Shown piece after piece: positions 1-7,851 of a stretch of 59,589 nucleotides of DNA (the stretch's first letter is position 1; each line of letters opens with the position of its first letter). Origin of the DNA: Candidatus Scalindua sp. (GTDB lineage Bacteria; Planctomycetota; Brocadiia; Brocadiales; Scalinduaceae); contig JAIQZU010000004.1 of assembly GCA_021776915.1 (NCBI GenBank), forward strand, positions 1-59,589, written 5' to 3'. The position numbers and the translations under genes are program-made. The notes under the pieces are model-generated. The model saw nothing but the letters and a program-made list of their open reading frames with translations. It had not been told where the DNA came from and ran no database searches.

Positions 1-390
1 ATCAAATACCTTTGCTACCTCAAACAGCTTCTTTGTGTCTGTTATCTTATAGCCTTTGGCCTCGCCCCTTGCCGTTGCGATGAGAAGCTCAGCAACTGAC
101 CTGCCATGATCAGAATGTGCAGCAGTACCGGCAGCAACATATCGTACAAAATGCCTTGCCGCAATCGTGTTTGCATCCGCTCCACATACACCTCTCTGTG
201 GCCCTCTCCCAAACGGGTCAACGTTACACGGCCCCATCTGGCAGTGTCTGCAGCAAAGCCCGATCTTACCATAACCACATTGAGGCTGTTGGGCATCATA
301 TCTGTCAAAACTAGTCTCTACTCCGCTCTCCTTCATTCTTTTAAGTAAATCCAGAGATTCCTGATCTGCTCCTTCAAATTTCCTTGTCAT
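1..390 (-). CDS. cooS: Anaerobic Ni-CO dehydrogenase catalytic subunit, N-terminal part (runs off the window)
   Basis: Interconverts CO and CO2 on a Ni-Fe-S C-cluster. The frame is open from position 390 to the window edge, giving the first 130 residues of a protein usually about 630 long. The cysteine pattern at residues 38, 46, 47, 50, 55 and 69, around GLCCRHCQMGPC and GVCGADANTIAARH, matches CooS: Cys38/Cys46 fit the inter-subunit D-cluster and Cys47/50/55/69 the B-cluster. AAGTAAHSDHGR follows, also typical. The catalytic C-cluster region lies outside the window. The ATG at 388-390 is preceded by GAGGAG, and it overlaps the stop of the upstream CooC-like fragment. Whether the enzyme works alone or in an acetyl-CoA synthase complex cannot be decided here. 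Confidence 0.93.
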   Translation of the reverse strand, partial: MTRKFEGADQESLDLLKRMKESGVETSFDRYDAQQPQCGYGKIGLCCRHCQMGPCNVDPFGRGPQRGVCGADANTIAARHFVRYVAAGTAAHSDHGRSVAELLIATARGEAKGYKITDTKKLFEVAKVFD

Positions 391-581
391 TTTATATACT
401 CCTCTAATTTTGCTATTATCTCACTTACTTCAGATAATAACTGTTCGTTATCACTAAACGCAGCTTCACCTTTGAGGTCTGATTCTATCAGCCTGTCACT
501 ATATGAAACCGTTCCCAGCAACTGGAAATCAAAATTACTAATCCCCAAAATCCCCCTGTAAAAATCAGCCTGAAAACCCAC
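387..581 (-). pseudogene. C-terminal remnant of a CooC-like MinD-type ATPase
   Basis: Sixty-four codons from a possible GTG, ending in a TGA that overlaps the cooS ATG. The stretch LLGTVSYSDRLIESDLKGEA resembles the C-terminal end of CooC/MinD-type nickel-insertion ATPases (a beta strand, then Y/F-x-D...E-AD-x-G). The P-loop and the rest of the fold are absent, and two in-frame stops lie directly before the GTG. The position upstream of cooS fits an original cooC-cooS pair. I read this as the decayed tail of cooC; an expressed 64-residue peptide cannot be excluded. Confidence 0.45.
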
Positions 582-621
582 CAGTTATCAAGCAAATTGA
601 CAGGGGGGAGAGGGGGATTCT

Positions 622-957
622 TTATCCACCAAAGGCCCTTATGACCGGAACTAATGCCTTCATCTCATCTGATGTCAGTTTGTCCTTAAAAGGGAACATC
701 TTTTCCGGCGTCCCATTCTCAATCTGCTTTAAAATTCTTTCATCAGTTATAGAATCCAGAAGCTTTTTGTCAGTGAAATCACGCGCCCCAAGCCCCGCTC
801 CTAAATCGGTCTTTCCCTTACCATCTTCACCGTGACATAATACGCAGTGTTTTTTGTACAGTTCCTGAGCGTCTATTTCGTCTGCAAAAGTTACTGGCAC
901 GATAAAATATCCTATAGCTGCTTGTATTAAGATTGCAATAAATATTCTGGTAAACAT
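622..957 (-). CDS. Monoheme class I c-type cytochrome, exported
   Basis: Small electron carrier for the compartment outside the cytoplasmic membrane. It has a signal peptide (about residues 1-25), one heme site CVLCH at 38-42 (His42 proximal ligand) and a probable axial Met87 in GTPEKMFPF. The C-terminal helix ends VIRAFGG. The length of 111 residues suits a single-domain class I cytochrome. GGGAG precedes the ATG at good spacing. The plus-strand cytochrome at 33335-33730 looks like a relative (shared GxGKG, DFTD and VxRAFG elements), but that one lacks the Met ligand. The redox partner is unknown. Confidence 0.88.
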   Translation of the reverse strand: MFTRIFIAILIQAAIGYFIVPVTFADEIDAQELYKKHCVLCHGEDGKGKTDLGAGLGARDFTDKKLLDSITDERILKQIENGTPEKMFPFKDKLTSDEMKALVPVIRAFGG

Positions 958-991
958 ATTATCTCCCTCTATTTTCCTGTTGATTATTTAT

Positions 992-1186
992 CTACTCATA
1001 TGCAACTACACGTATGAGTCCCATTGTTCCACCGTCGGCATTTACTGTTGCTGAATCGCTTACTGAAATAATCTTGTCTATATTATTTTGCTCTATAAAA
1101 TCGTTTACTGTCTTGTCAAGCGTCTCCAGTTCTTCGTGTACATGAAATATCTTGAGTTGCGAACTAAATGTCTTTACTTTTGCCAT
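992..1186 (-). CDS. Small conserved-looking protein, function unknown
   Basis: A 64-residue acidic cytoplasmic protein starting MAKVKTFSSQ. I place the start at 1186 because GGAGG lies just upstream at good spacing; the longer frame from 1225 has no such site. There is no signal peptide, heme motif or membrane segment. Predicted layout is strand, helix (HEELETLDKTVNDFIEQ), then strands ending GLIRVVAYE, a compact alpha/beta fold. It sits between two cytochrome genes on the same strand. I do not recognise the family. Confidence 0.6.
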   Translation of the reverse strand: MAKVKTFSSQLKIFHVHEELETLDKTVNDFIEQNNIDKIISVSDSATVNADGGTMGLIRVVAYE

Positions 1187-1304
1187 AATATTCCTCCATA
1201 AATAAAACGTGTTTATAAAAGACAACTAAATGTATGTTAATTTCTATTGTATTTTTGTGTTATCTTCCTGTCTTTAAACATGAGTAGACAGGGCTCTATA
1301 TATC

Positions 1305-1880
1305 TTACAAACCCAGAAGTCCTTTTTGTGAATTCAGAATCTCCTCTCCATTAGCGTTTAATTTAAATTGCTTCTTTTTATCATGACATTTCAGGCATGT
1401 TTTGTTACCGGTTCCTTCCCAATCTTGCAGTATCATGGCAGTCTTGGCAGTCATTCCTTTTTGAGTAAGAACGCCTTTTCCTGCATGGCAAAAACTGCAT
1501 TCAATATCCATCATTTCCGTCAGTTTAAACATTTTGGCAGATACTTCTAATTTCTCTGTAAATTGTTTTTTCCCAGCATGACAGTAATCACACTTTACAC
1601 CAATTGATGTTGCGGCCTTCATATCCTTCTTTGCCCTCTCCCCTTTTTTTGTAAAATCAGTCACATCTTCGTTATGGCAGAAAGAGCATTCTCTTCCTAA
1701 TGCAGGAGCCACCTCTTCACTACATTGTTGTCTTTTTGCATCTCTAGTACCCTGCAAGTAAGATTCCTGCAACATTTCAGGTTCTGAAATAGTTACTTGT
1801 TCTGCATTTAATAATTCGGATGAGAAAGCAATTAGAAAAGTGATACCAATGATATTAATCTTTTTCATGTAGTTCTTCAT
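1305..1880 (-). CDS. Tetraheme c-type cytochrome, exported
   Basis: Four CxxCH sites: CSFCH at residues 65-69, CDYCH at 97-101, CSFCH at 128-132 and CLKCH at 162-166. A signal peptide covers about residues 1-26 (alternative ATG at residue 5). The sites are evenly spaced, about 32-34 residues apart, with little sequence between them, giving an extended periplasmic electron carrier. No dedicated distal His motif or enzyme domain is visible, so electron transfer is more likely than catalysis. It could be related to reaction-centre-type or octaheme-derived tetraheme cytochromes; I cannot choose between these. Confidence 0.85.
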   Translation of the reverse strand: MKNYMKKINIIGITFLIAFSSELLNAEQVTISEPEMLQESYLQGTRDAKRQQCSEEVAPALGRECSFCHNEDVTDFTKKGERAKKDMKAATSIGVKCDYCHAGKKQFTEKLEVSAKMFKLTEMMDIECSFCHAGKGVLTQKGMTAKTAMILQDWEGTGNKTCLKCHDKKKQFKLNANGEEILNSQKGLLGL

Positions 1881-1941
1881 TTAGTAACATTCCTTATCTT
1901 TAAATTAAAAAGTCTGGTTATTTTCAACATACAGGCGGTTT

Positions 1942-3381
1942 TCATAGATCGGTGTCATTATCAGTTTTAATAAAGCCCGGTTTAGTCATCGACATAGGTG
2001 AAAGTATTTCATTGAGTTTTTTCTCAGACATTAAATTCTTTTCCAGTATGACGTCCTTTATGGATTTGCCTGTTAATAATGACTCCTTTGCAATATCTGC
2101 GGCCTTTGAGTATCCTATATAAGGATTCAAGGCTGTTACTATCGACATGCTATTGGTAGCATATTGATAGCATCTATCCTCATTTGCTGTAATCCCACTT
2201 ATGCATTTATCTGTAAATACCTTTAATGCGTTTGTTAATATTGAAATAGAATCAAGCAGTTTGTACTGCATAACCGGCATCATTACATTCAGTTCAAGTT
2301 GTCCTGCTTGTGATGCCATTGTGATAGTCAGGTCATTCCCTATTATGGAAAAACAGACCATATTCAGCATTTCGGCCATGACCGGGTTTACCTTCCCAGG
2401 CATGATTGAAGATCCCGGCTGTACTGCCGGTAGTAATATCTCCGCGAGACCGGTTTTTGGCCCTGAACATAAAAGACGTAAATCATTGGCGATCCTGATT
2501 AATTCAATTGCTAATACTTTCAAGGCTCCTGATACTTCAGTAATAGACGCATTGCTTTGCATTGCCTCGAAATAATTGCTGGAGCTTCTTATGTCTAAAT
2601 TTGTGATCTTCTGTAATTCTTTAATAATTCTTACTTTATAATCAGGATGGGTATTAAGTCCTGTCCCGACAGCTGTACCGCCAATTCCTAATTCCTTTAG
2701 CGCATCACTTGCCTTCTCAATCGTCTTTGCTGATTTTGAAACTGCATCGGCATAACCTGAAAACTCCTGTCCTAATGTTATGGGCGCGGCATCCTGCAGA
2801 TGTGTTCTTCCGGATTTTATAGTTTTATCGAATTCATTAGCCTTTTCATTAAATGATTCTACAAGTGTATCAACTACAGGAAATAATTCTTTCAGAAGAG
2901 ACAATGCAGAAATTCTCATAGTAGTTGGGAATACATCATTTGTTGATTGCCCAAAGTTCACATGGTCATTTGGGTGTATGACCGAATAATCTCCTTTCTT
3001 CCCGCCTATAGATTCTATTGCAATGTTGGCAATTACCTCATTTACATTCATGTTAAATGAGGTGCCGGCACCTGCCTGATAAACATCAACAACAAATTGG
3101 TCTTTAAACTCTCCTTCAATAATCCTGTCAGCGGCGTTTATAATTGCTTCACTTTTCTTATTATCAAGACACCCTAACTCATTATTTACCTTTGCGGCGG
3201 CTTTTTTTATGCAAACCATCGACCTGGTAAATATCGGATGCGGCCTGATACCGCTGATTGGAAAGTTCTCCATCGCCCTGATGGTCTGTGCGCCATAGTA
3301 AGCCTCAATAGGTATTTCTACCTTGCCTAATGAATCTTTTTCTATACGATACTGTTTATTATCAGTATTCATTGATTGCAT
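1942..3381 (-). CDS. aspA: Aspartate ammonia-lyase (aspartase)
   Basis: Catalyses L-aspartate to fumarate plus ammonia. The 479 residues align over full length with what I recall of E. coli AspA. The family signature GSSIMPGKVNPV carries the mobile-loop catalytic serine, and NDHVNFGQSTNDVFPT, GRTHLQDAAPITLGQEF and GTAVGTGLNTHPDY are all present. The last two favour aspartase over class II fumarase, though specificity is not proven by sequence. A second possible start is the Met at residue 4. Neighbouring genes suggest no pathway. Confidence 0.9.
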   Translation of the reverse strand: MQSMNTDNKQYRIEKDSLGKVEIPIEAYYGAQTIRAMENFPISGIRPHPIFTRSMVCIKKAAAKVNNELGCLDNKKSEAIINAADRIIEGEFKDQFVVDVYQAGAGTSFNMNVNEVIANIAIESIGGKKGDYSVIHPNDHVNFGQSTNDVFPTTMRISALSLLKELFPVVDTLVESFNEKANEFDKTIKSGRTHLQDAAPITLGQEFSGYADAVSKSAKTIEKASDALKELGIGGTAVGTGLNTHPDYKVRIIKELQKITNLDIRSSSNYFEAMQSNASITEVSGALKVLAIELIRIANDLRLLCSGPKTGLAEILLPAVQPGSSIMPGKVNPVMAEMLNMVCFSIIGNDLTITMASQAGQLELNVMMPVMQYKLLDSISILTNALKVFTDKCISGITANEDRCYQYATNSMSIVTALNPYIGYSKAADIAKESLLTGKSIKDVILEKNLMSEKKLNEILSPMSMTKPGFIKTDNDTDL

Positions 3382-3461
3382 CTGTCAAAAGATTATGACT
3401 TGCTTTATTGTGGAAAATGCGTAATCAAAAACCATTTGGCCTGAAGAACAGTTCCGCTTCA

Positions 3462-3836
3462 CTATTCAGTCTTTACCTGAACAGTACCTTCCCAAAGGCC
3501 GTGTCGATTGCAACGCGCTATTGCCCTTAGTGTAGAATCCAGACCCCTATGGCTTAGTTTCAGAGGTATTGTTACCTCTGGTTTTGTCATTACGGGTGCA
3601 AAATCAAATCTTCCCAGATATACACTACCAATGTAAAATTCAATCCATTGAATAAAATGGTCATTTTCATTCGGATGTTCCAATTCTCCAACCGTAATCT
3701 TTACATCGCAAAACTCACCGGTCTTTAAAACCGGTGGTACTGTAATAACGGGAATATGTTTTCTGGTTACCGGCGAATCTTTGTCAGCGTTTTCCAGATT
3801 ATTTAATTTACAAAACAGTGTTTTTTCGTCAGTCAT
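3462..3836 (-). CDS. Superoxide reductase, class II (neelaredoxin type)
   Basis: Reduces superoxide to peroxide at a mononuclear Fe(His)4(Cys) centre. At 124 residues it is the SOR domain alone. Candidate ligands are His27 (RKHIPV), His54 (HPNENDH), His60, Cys109 and His112 (CNRHGLWEG). Lys26 of the catalytic Glu-Lys pair is kept, but the usual Glu position holds Arg25. The start at 3836 is chosen for GAGAGGGG upstream; the frame from 3905 adds an unlikely leader. The desulforedoxin domain fused to class I enzymes is missing here and is encoded as a separate gene on the opposite strand at 4814. Confidence 0.88.
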   Translation of the reverse strand: MTDEKTLFCKLNNLENADKDSPVTRKHIPVITVPPVLKTGEFCDVKITVGELEHPNENDHFIQWIEFYIGSVYLGRFDFAPVMTKPEVTIPLKLSHRGLDSTLRAIARCNRHGLWEGTVQVKTE

Positions 3837-4176
3837 TACAATCCCCTCTCTTTTTGAAATAGAAATAAAATAATATCCAATGTTACTCACTGCCGAATAT
3901 CGCATAATATAACAAATGTCAACGTATGTTATATTCAGATTTCTGATTTAATAGCAAAACTGATAGTATACTTCTATGTAATATAACAATAGCAAGTTCC
4001 AAGTCTTATTTATGAATCCAGTGAGTCCTTAATGTTTATTATGCGCAATAACAATGCCGTTAAAAGAAATGTTTACTGACAGTAAATTGTTATTTTGCTT
4101 AAGCATTCCAGCAATAAAGGCATACAGTTTTAAGACAAAATACTAAAACAATTAAATGATATTGCAGCAGACAAGG

Positions 4177-4197
4177 ATTGCGTAAATATTACGCAAT
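4177..4197. promoter_or_regulatory. Perfect 9-3-9 palindrome, candidate operator
   Basis: ATTGCGTAA, ATA, TTACGCAAT: two perfect 9-base arms around 3 bases, the size of a dimeric-regulator site, between divergent oxidative-stress genes. It does not match an FNR/CRP consensus that I know. It lies about 340 bases from the superoxide reductase start and about 620 from the desulforedoxin start, which weakens the case for direct control. Confidence 0.3.
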
Positions 4198-4515
4198 ATA
4201 TCATTTATAATACCTGTTATGCGAAACTATTTCGCTTTTCTGAGTAAGAGGGTGTTGATTAGGATATTAACTGTTTTTGCACGAGTATATAAGCTTTTGA
4301 ATAGACATAGCTTATGGGTTTTTGTAAATGCTTATCTGCGAAAATAAATCATTGGTATGGATGTTGCGTTATTAACAAGAATAGCTGTTATAGAAAAGTT
4401 TATATGGAACTTTTCAATAGATATATTTTTCTGTAAAGTATCGCCATTACAAAATCTGCGAAAGATCATATGTCTTTTATTTGTTCAGCATATATTCTAG
4501 GTAATTTGTTCCTCT

Positions 4516-4543
4516 TTGTCAATATATCACTGTTGTGTATATT
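4516..4543 (+). promoter_or_regulatory. Possible sigma70 promoter upstream of the desulforedoxin gene
   Basis: TTGTCA, 16 bases, TATATT. A fair match to the vegetative consensus, about 270 bases upstream of the desulforedoxin start with the 4662-4771 repeat in between. In such AT-rich DNA chance matches are common. Confidence 0.27.
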
Positions 4544-4661
4544 ACGACCAGAGAAGATTGCTATGGAATTAAATCTAAGGATTTGGATAATTCAATGCTG
4601 GCAGAACCAGAATGCAATAAGCGCGAAATTATGTTTATTCTAAATTACCAGTAAACAGTCC

Positions 4662-4771
4662 GTCCGAGAATTGTCATTCCGGAATCTAACCCGACTTTCG
4701 TGGGTACTATGTTTACAGATTCTGAAACTAATTCAGAATGGCAAGAAAATGTATATTGCTAATTCTCGGAC
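4662..4771. repeat. Inverted-repeat-bounded element, MITE-like
   Basis: GTCCGAGAATT at 4662-4672 and its exact reverse complement at 4761-4771 bound 110 bases. Inside are further partial palindromes (CATTCCGGAATC; GATTCTGAAACTAATTCAGAAT). No open reading frame. No target duplication is obvious. A degenerate MITE or an extended intergenic palindrome are the two likely readings. Confidence 0.4.
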
Positions 4772-4813
4772 AGGCTATAAATGTGTGATCAACTATTTAT
4801 TTTAAGGAGTGTA

Positions 4814-4939
4814 ATGATGACTTCGCATAAGAGTGAATTGTATTGTTGTCAAAAATGTGGGGCTGAAGTTGAAGTAAAAAAAGGTGGAGATGGCACTTTA
4901 AGGTGTTGTGGTCAGGCGATGGAAATTAAACAATCTTAA
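4814..4939 (+). CDS. Stand-alone desulforedoxin (rubredoxin-like FeS4 domain)
   Basis: A 41-residue protein with Cys12-x2-Cys15 and the Cys31-Cys32 pair, the desulforedoxin/desulfoferrodoxin N-terminal ligand pattern for one Fe(Cys)4. The GTLRCCGQAM ending is typical. AAGGAG precedes two adjacent ATGs (4814 or 4817). It lies 20 bases before bacterioferritin, probably one transcript. It probably donates electrons to the superoxide reductase encoded divergently at 3462-3836; in class I enzymes these two domains are fused. Confidence 0.85.
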   Translation: MMTSHKSELYCCQKCGAEVEVKKGGDGTLRCCGQAMEIKQS

Positions 4940-4959
4940 CGTAGAAAGGGGCAGGTCTT

Positions 4960-5370
4960 ATGGATAACGTAAAAACAATTGAGATTCTGAATAAAATTAG
5001 AGTAGAGGAGCTTACGGCAATAATGCAGTATTCTCAACATCACTATCTGGCGAAAGGCATTAACAGCCCTGTAGTATCAGAGATTTTCAAGAAATTAAGC
5101 ATAGTAGAAATGAAACACGCTTATGCTATTGCGGAAAGAATAACTGCTCTGGGCGGGACTCCTACAATGAAGATTGATAAGGTAGATGTGCCTGAAAAAC
5201 TTGAAGACATGATCGAGGTAAACTGTGAAGTGGAAAAGGGTGCGATCGAGGCATTTAAGGGATATATCAAGGATGTTTCTGATGATCCTACCACGAGGAG
5301 AATGCTTGAGGATATTCTGGCTGATGAAGAGGAACATCTTGATGAACTGAGCAAACTATTGGAGAATTAA
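4960..5370 (+). CDS. bfr: Bacterioferritin-like iron-storage protein
   Basis: Four-helix ferritin-fold protein that oxidises and stores iron. The di-iron ligands fall at Glu17, Glu50, His53, Glu90, Glu123 and His126, spaced as in bacterioferritins. Met51 occupies the position of the heme-binding methionine, so inter-subunit heme is plausible. At 136 residues it is shorter than the usual roughly 155-160; the missing part is the C-terminal short helix and tail. AGGGG lies upstream. Co-directional with desulforedoxin and probably co-transcribed. Confidence 0.85.
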   Translation: MDNVKTIEILNKIRVEELTAIMQYSQHHYLAKGINSPVVSEIFKKLSIVEMKHAYAIAERITALGGTPTMKIDKVDVPEKLEDMIEVNCEVEKGAIEAFKGYIKDVSDDPTTRRMLEDILADEEEHLDELSKLLEN

Positions 5371-5449
5371 GAAGATTCTATCATTGTAAACAATAGGATG
5401 ATTCAAATAAAACTGTCATTAGGATACACATATAAATATAAATATTCTA

Positions 5450-6208
5450 ATGAAACATTCTGACAGCAATAATCAAATAGAGGCATTTAAATCTGCCATC
5501 AATAAAAGTAAAAAAATAGTTGGTTTTACTGGTGCAGGCATAAGTACCGAATCCGGAATTCCTGATTATCGCAGTAAAGGTGGCATCTGGGACAAATTTC
5601 AACCTGTTTATTTTGAAGAATTTATCTCAGACGAAGGAAAACGTACTCTTTACTGGCAAAGGAAGCAGGAATTATGGAAAGACTTAAGTATTGCCTTACC
5701 CAATAAAGGGCATTTGTTTTTTAAAGAACTCTATGACAAAGGCATACTCGCAGGACTCATCACGCAGAATATAGACGGACTCCATGAGAAAAGCGGGTTA
5801 CCAAAAGACATAATAGTAAACTTACATGGTACAAACCTGGAGGTTAGGTGCCTTGACTGCGGATTCACTGTACCATCTGAAGATGTATTTGATGGGCTGG
5901 ACCTGGAGCAGGGAAACCCTTTATGTCCTGAATGCAAAGGGCTTTTTAAGCCTGATACAATTTCTTTTGGACAGCAACTGCGTGGAGAGGATTTGGACAG
6001 GGCAAATGATTTGGCCATCTCCTGTGATTTAATGGTTGTCGTTGGCTCTACGCTTGTAGTGCAGCCTGCAAGTTCAATTCCTTCAATCGCAAAAGCGAAT
6101 GGTGCCATCCTTGCAATTATAACCCTTTCTGAAACTCCTATCGATAACCATGCTGATTTCATTTTTCATCTAAAGATGGACGCTTTTATAAACCTTATTC
6201 AATCATAA
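5450..6208 (+). CDS. cobB: NAD-dependent protein deacylase, Sir2 family
   Basis: Removes acyl groups from lysines using NAD+. Rossmann NAD site GFTGAGISTESGIPDYR (residues 25-41), QNIDGLH (106-112), catalytic His126 in NLHGT, and a structural zinc site at Cys134/Cys137 and Cys159/Cys162. VVGSTLVVQPASSIP completes the NAD pocket. The 252 residues are a normal length for a bacterial sirtuin. No strong ribosome-binding site precedes the ATG. Targets are unknown. It follows bacterioferritin by about 80 bases. Confidence 0.92.
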   Translation: MKHSDSNNQIEAFKSAINKSKKIVGFTGAGISTESGIPDYRSKGGIWDKFQPVYFEEFISDEGKRTLYWQRKQELWKDLSIALPNKGHLFFKELYDKGILAGLITQNIDGLHEKSGLPKDIIVNLHGTNLEVRCLDCGFTVPSEDVFDGLDLEQGNPLCPECKGLFKPDTISFGQQLRGEDLDRANDLAISCDLMVVVGSTLVVQPASSIPSIAKANGAILAIITLSETPIDNHADFIFHLKMDAFINLIQS

Positions 6209-6544
6209 CATTCCAGTATGCTCGTTAATTATTAGCATGTTATACTATTTGCGAAGTATGTAACGTAATAAAAATTATATGAATTCTTGAAAACACTGTA
6301 ATTTTAAGAGATAATACCGATGATTAAAGAGATTGCCTGACTTCGTAAATCCGGGAAGATTTCAATTTGTGAGAATTATTCCTATTTATTACAGGCGATA
6401 CGAATAAAAAAACTATTGTATTTTATCATTATCCTTTGTATAGTTAAAGACTTATAGAAATGTTCGTATTTTTGAGCTTAAATATTTACAATTACAACGA
6501 TCTGTCTATCGTACAGTATCCGTAATTTTACAGGTTGATTAAAT
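6209..6544. other. Intergenic region without a recognisable feature
   Basis: 336 AT-rich bases between the sirtuin gene and the next gene on the same strand. No open frame with coding character, no tRNA and no strong hairpin followed by a T-run was seen. Confidence 0.5.
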
Positions 6545-7360
6545 ATGTTAAAAAATGTAGTTTTTATATGTTTAACGATGTTATTAGTCTGTGTGACAGC
6601 TCTTGCATCTGATTATAAATCTGAGCAGGTGATAATAAAACCTTCAGAATTTGATATAAATCAGGTACTGGATGATGTATATGCACTTGTTGATTCTGAG
6701 AATGTAAAACTGTTCAAGGGGCAAAATGAAGAAATGGATAAAGAGCTAAGGATGCTTTTTGATGTCTCTATTCTCAGGTCTAAGCTTGAGCAGTTTTATA
6801 CGATGCTTTATTACATATCCAAGTATGCGTCGATTGAAAAGGACGAGTTTGATATTGATCGTGATTCGACAATTAAGCTTTTGGTTTCTAGTGAGGTTTT
6901 TACCAATCGTGATTTTCCGCGGAAAATATCCAGGGTTTACCTTACCAGGCATAATCGAGAAAAACCGTTTTATAAGGTTTCTTTTGACAGCGACAGGGTA
7001 GAGCTGGATTTAAATAGTGGGGATGGATACGGAATTTCTAAAGTTGGAATGAAACAAGAAGCAAAAGCATTGGTATTTTACGGATCATTTTCTTTCCGTT
7101 TAAGAAAAAAGGATGAAAATGTAGAAGCCTTTGATTTTAACGATGTTGACCTTTATGGCGATTTTGGTTCTCGTGGTTTTGTTAATGTTGATATAAACTA
7201 TGTAGCCGTAAAGTCGGTTGAATTTCACAAAGAATCAGAAATGGCACTTGTAAGGGCAAAGGTGTCAAGAAAAGAGTTTGAAATAAATGAGCACACCTGG
7301 CTACTTGCTCTTGTTACAAAATTTGTTACGGACAAGTCTCTGCAGCCACTTGACTGGTAA
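6545..7360 (+). CDS. Exported protein of unknown function
   Basis: 271 residues with a clear signal peptide (about 1-22, ending ALA). The mature part is mixed alpha/beta: a helical segment to about residue 105, then strands rich in charged residues (KISRVYLTRHN, VELDLNSGDGYGIS) and a C-terminal half resembling a lipid-binding or LolA/DUF-type beta sheet only in general character. No catalytic motif, heme site or lipobox. No family recognised. It is followed by an unknown cytoplasmic protein at 7399, possibly in one transcript. Confidence 0.7.
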   Translation: MLKNVVFICLTMLLVCVTALASDYKSEQVIIKPSEFDINQVLDDVYALVDSENVKLFKGQNEEMDKELRMLFDVSILRSKLEQFYTMLYYISKYASIEKDEFDIDRDSTIKLLVSSEVFTNRDFPRKISRVYLTRHNREKPFYKVSFDSDRVELDLNSGDGYGISKVGMKQEAKALVFYGSFSFRLRKKDENVEAFDFNDVDLYGDFGSRGFVNVDINYVAVKSVEFHKESEMALVRAKVSRKEFEINEHTWLLALVTKFVTDKSLQPLDW

Positions 7361-7398
7361 AGTCTGGTCCCGAATGCAAAAAAGAACCAGTATAAAGA

Positions 7399-7779
7399 AT
7401 GATAATTTTCAGACGTATTGAAGATAAGTTGTACCTGGCAAAGGACAAATACTTACCTTCCTATATAATAGAGATGTGTAAGATTGGCCCTGACATTATG
7501 AGGCTTGTTGAACAGGAAAAATTCGATTCACTGTTTATCATTATGATGATTGAGTGCCCGAATGAGGTCAGGGTTGAGCTCGAATTGGCAGAAAACACAC
7601 TCAGCAGTTTACAGCAGTGTCGCCCGGAAATAGTCGCAGAGATTAAGTATATGCATGACCATAAATGGATTGAGAGCGAGAAGGCGGAACGCGATCTTGG
7701 AGGTGCTGCCCTAGTTGACTGGATTCTTAATCATGATAACGCCAACACGAACGAGTCTGAAGAGTTTTTGTGTTCCTGA
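7399..7779 (+). CDS. Cytoplasmic protein of unknown function
   Basis: 126 residues, acidic and largely helical, without signal peptide or membrane segment. Three cysteines (in EMCKIG, IECPNE and QQCRPE) are spread out and do not form a metal motif. The C-terminus is low-complexity (NHDNANTNESEEF). It starts 38 bases after the exported protein. Coding character is supported by length and composition; no family recognised. Confidence 0.6.
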   Translation: MIIFRRIEDKLYLAKDKYLPSYIIEMCKIGPDIMRLVEQEKFDSLFIIMMIECPNEVRVELELAENTLSSLQQCRPEIVAEIKYMHDHKWIESEKAERDLGGAALVDWILNHDNANTNESEEFLCS

Positions 7780-7851
7780 TAACAGCAAAATAAAATCTCT
7801 TAATTGAGAAGATAATGAGGTCTTTGCTGTTCATTGTTGAGTATTGTGGAG

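Larger units (their letters stand above)
3837..4813. other. Long intergenic region between divergent oxidative-stress genes
   Basis: About 980 bases, AT-rich, without a supportable gene. It contains a 9-3-9 perfect palindrome (4177-4197), a possible sigma70 promoter (4516-4543) and an element bounded by 11-bp inverted repeats (4662-4771). The leaders of the superoxide reductase gene (minus) and the desulforedoxin-bacterioferritin pair (plus) both lie here. I saw no tRNA or known riboswitch. Confidence 0.6.

Noticed and set aside
2201-2575. 124-codon plus-strand frame
   Set aside because: Antisense to aspA, which is a clear full-length enzyme.
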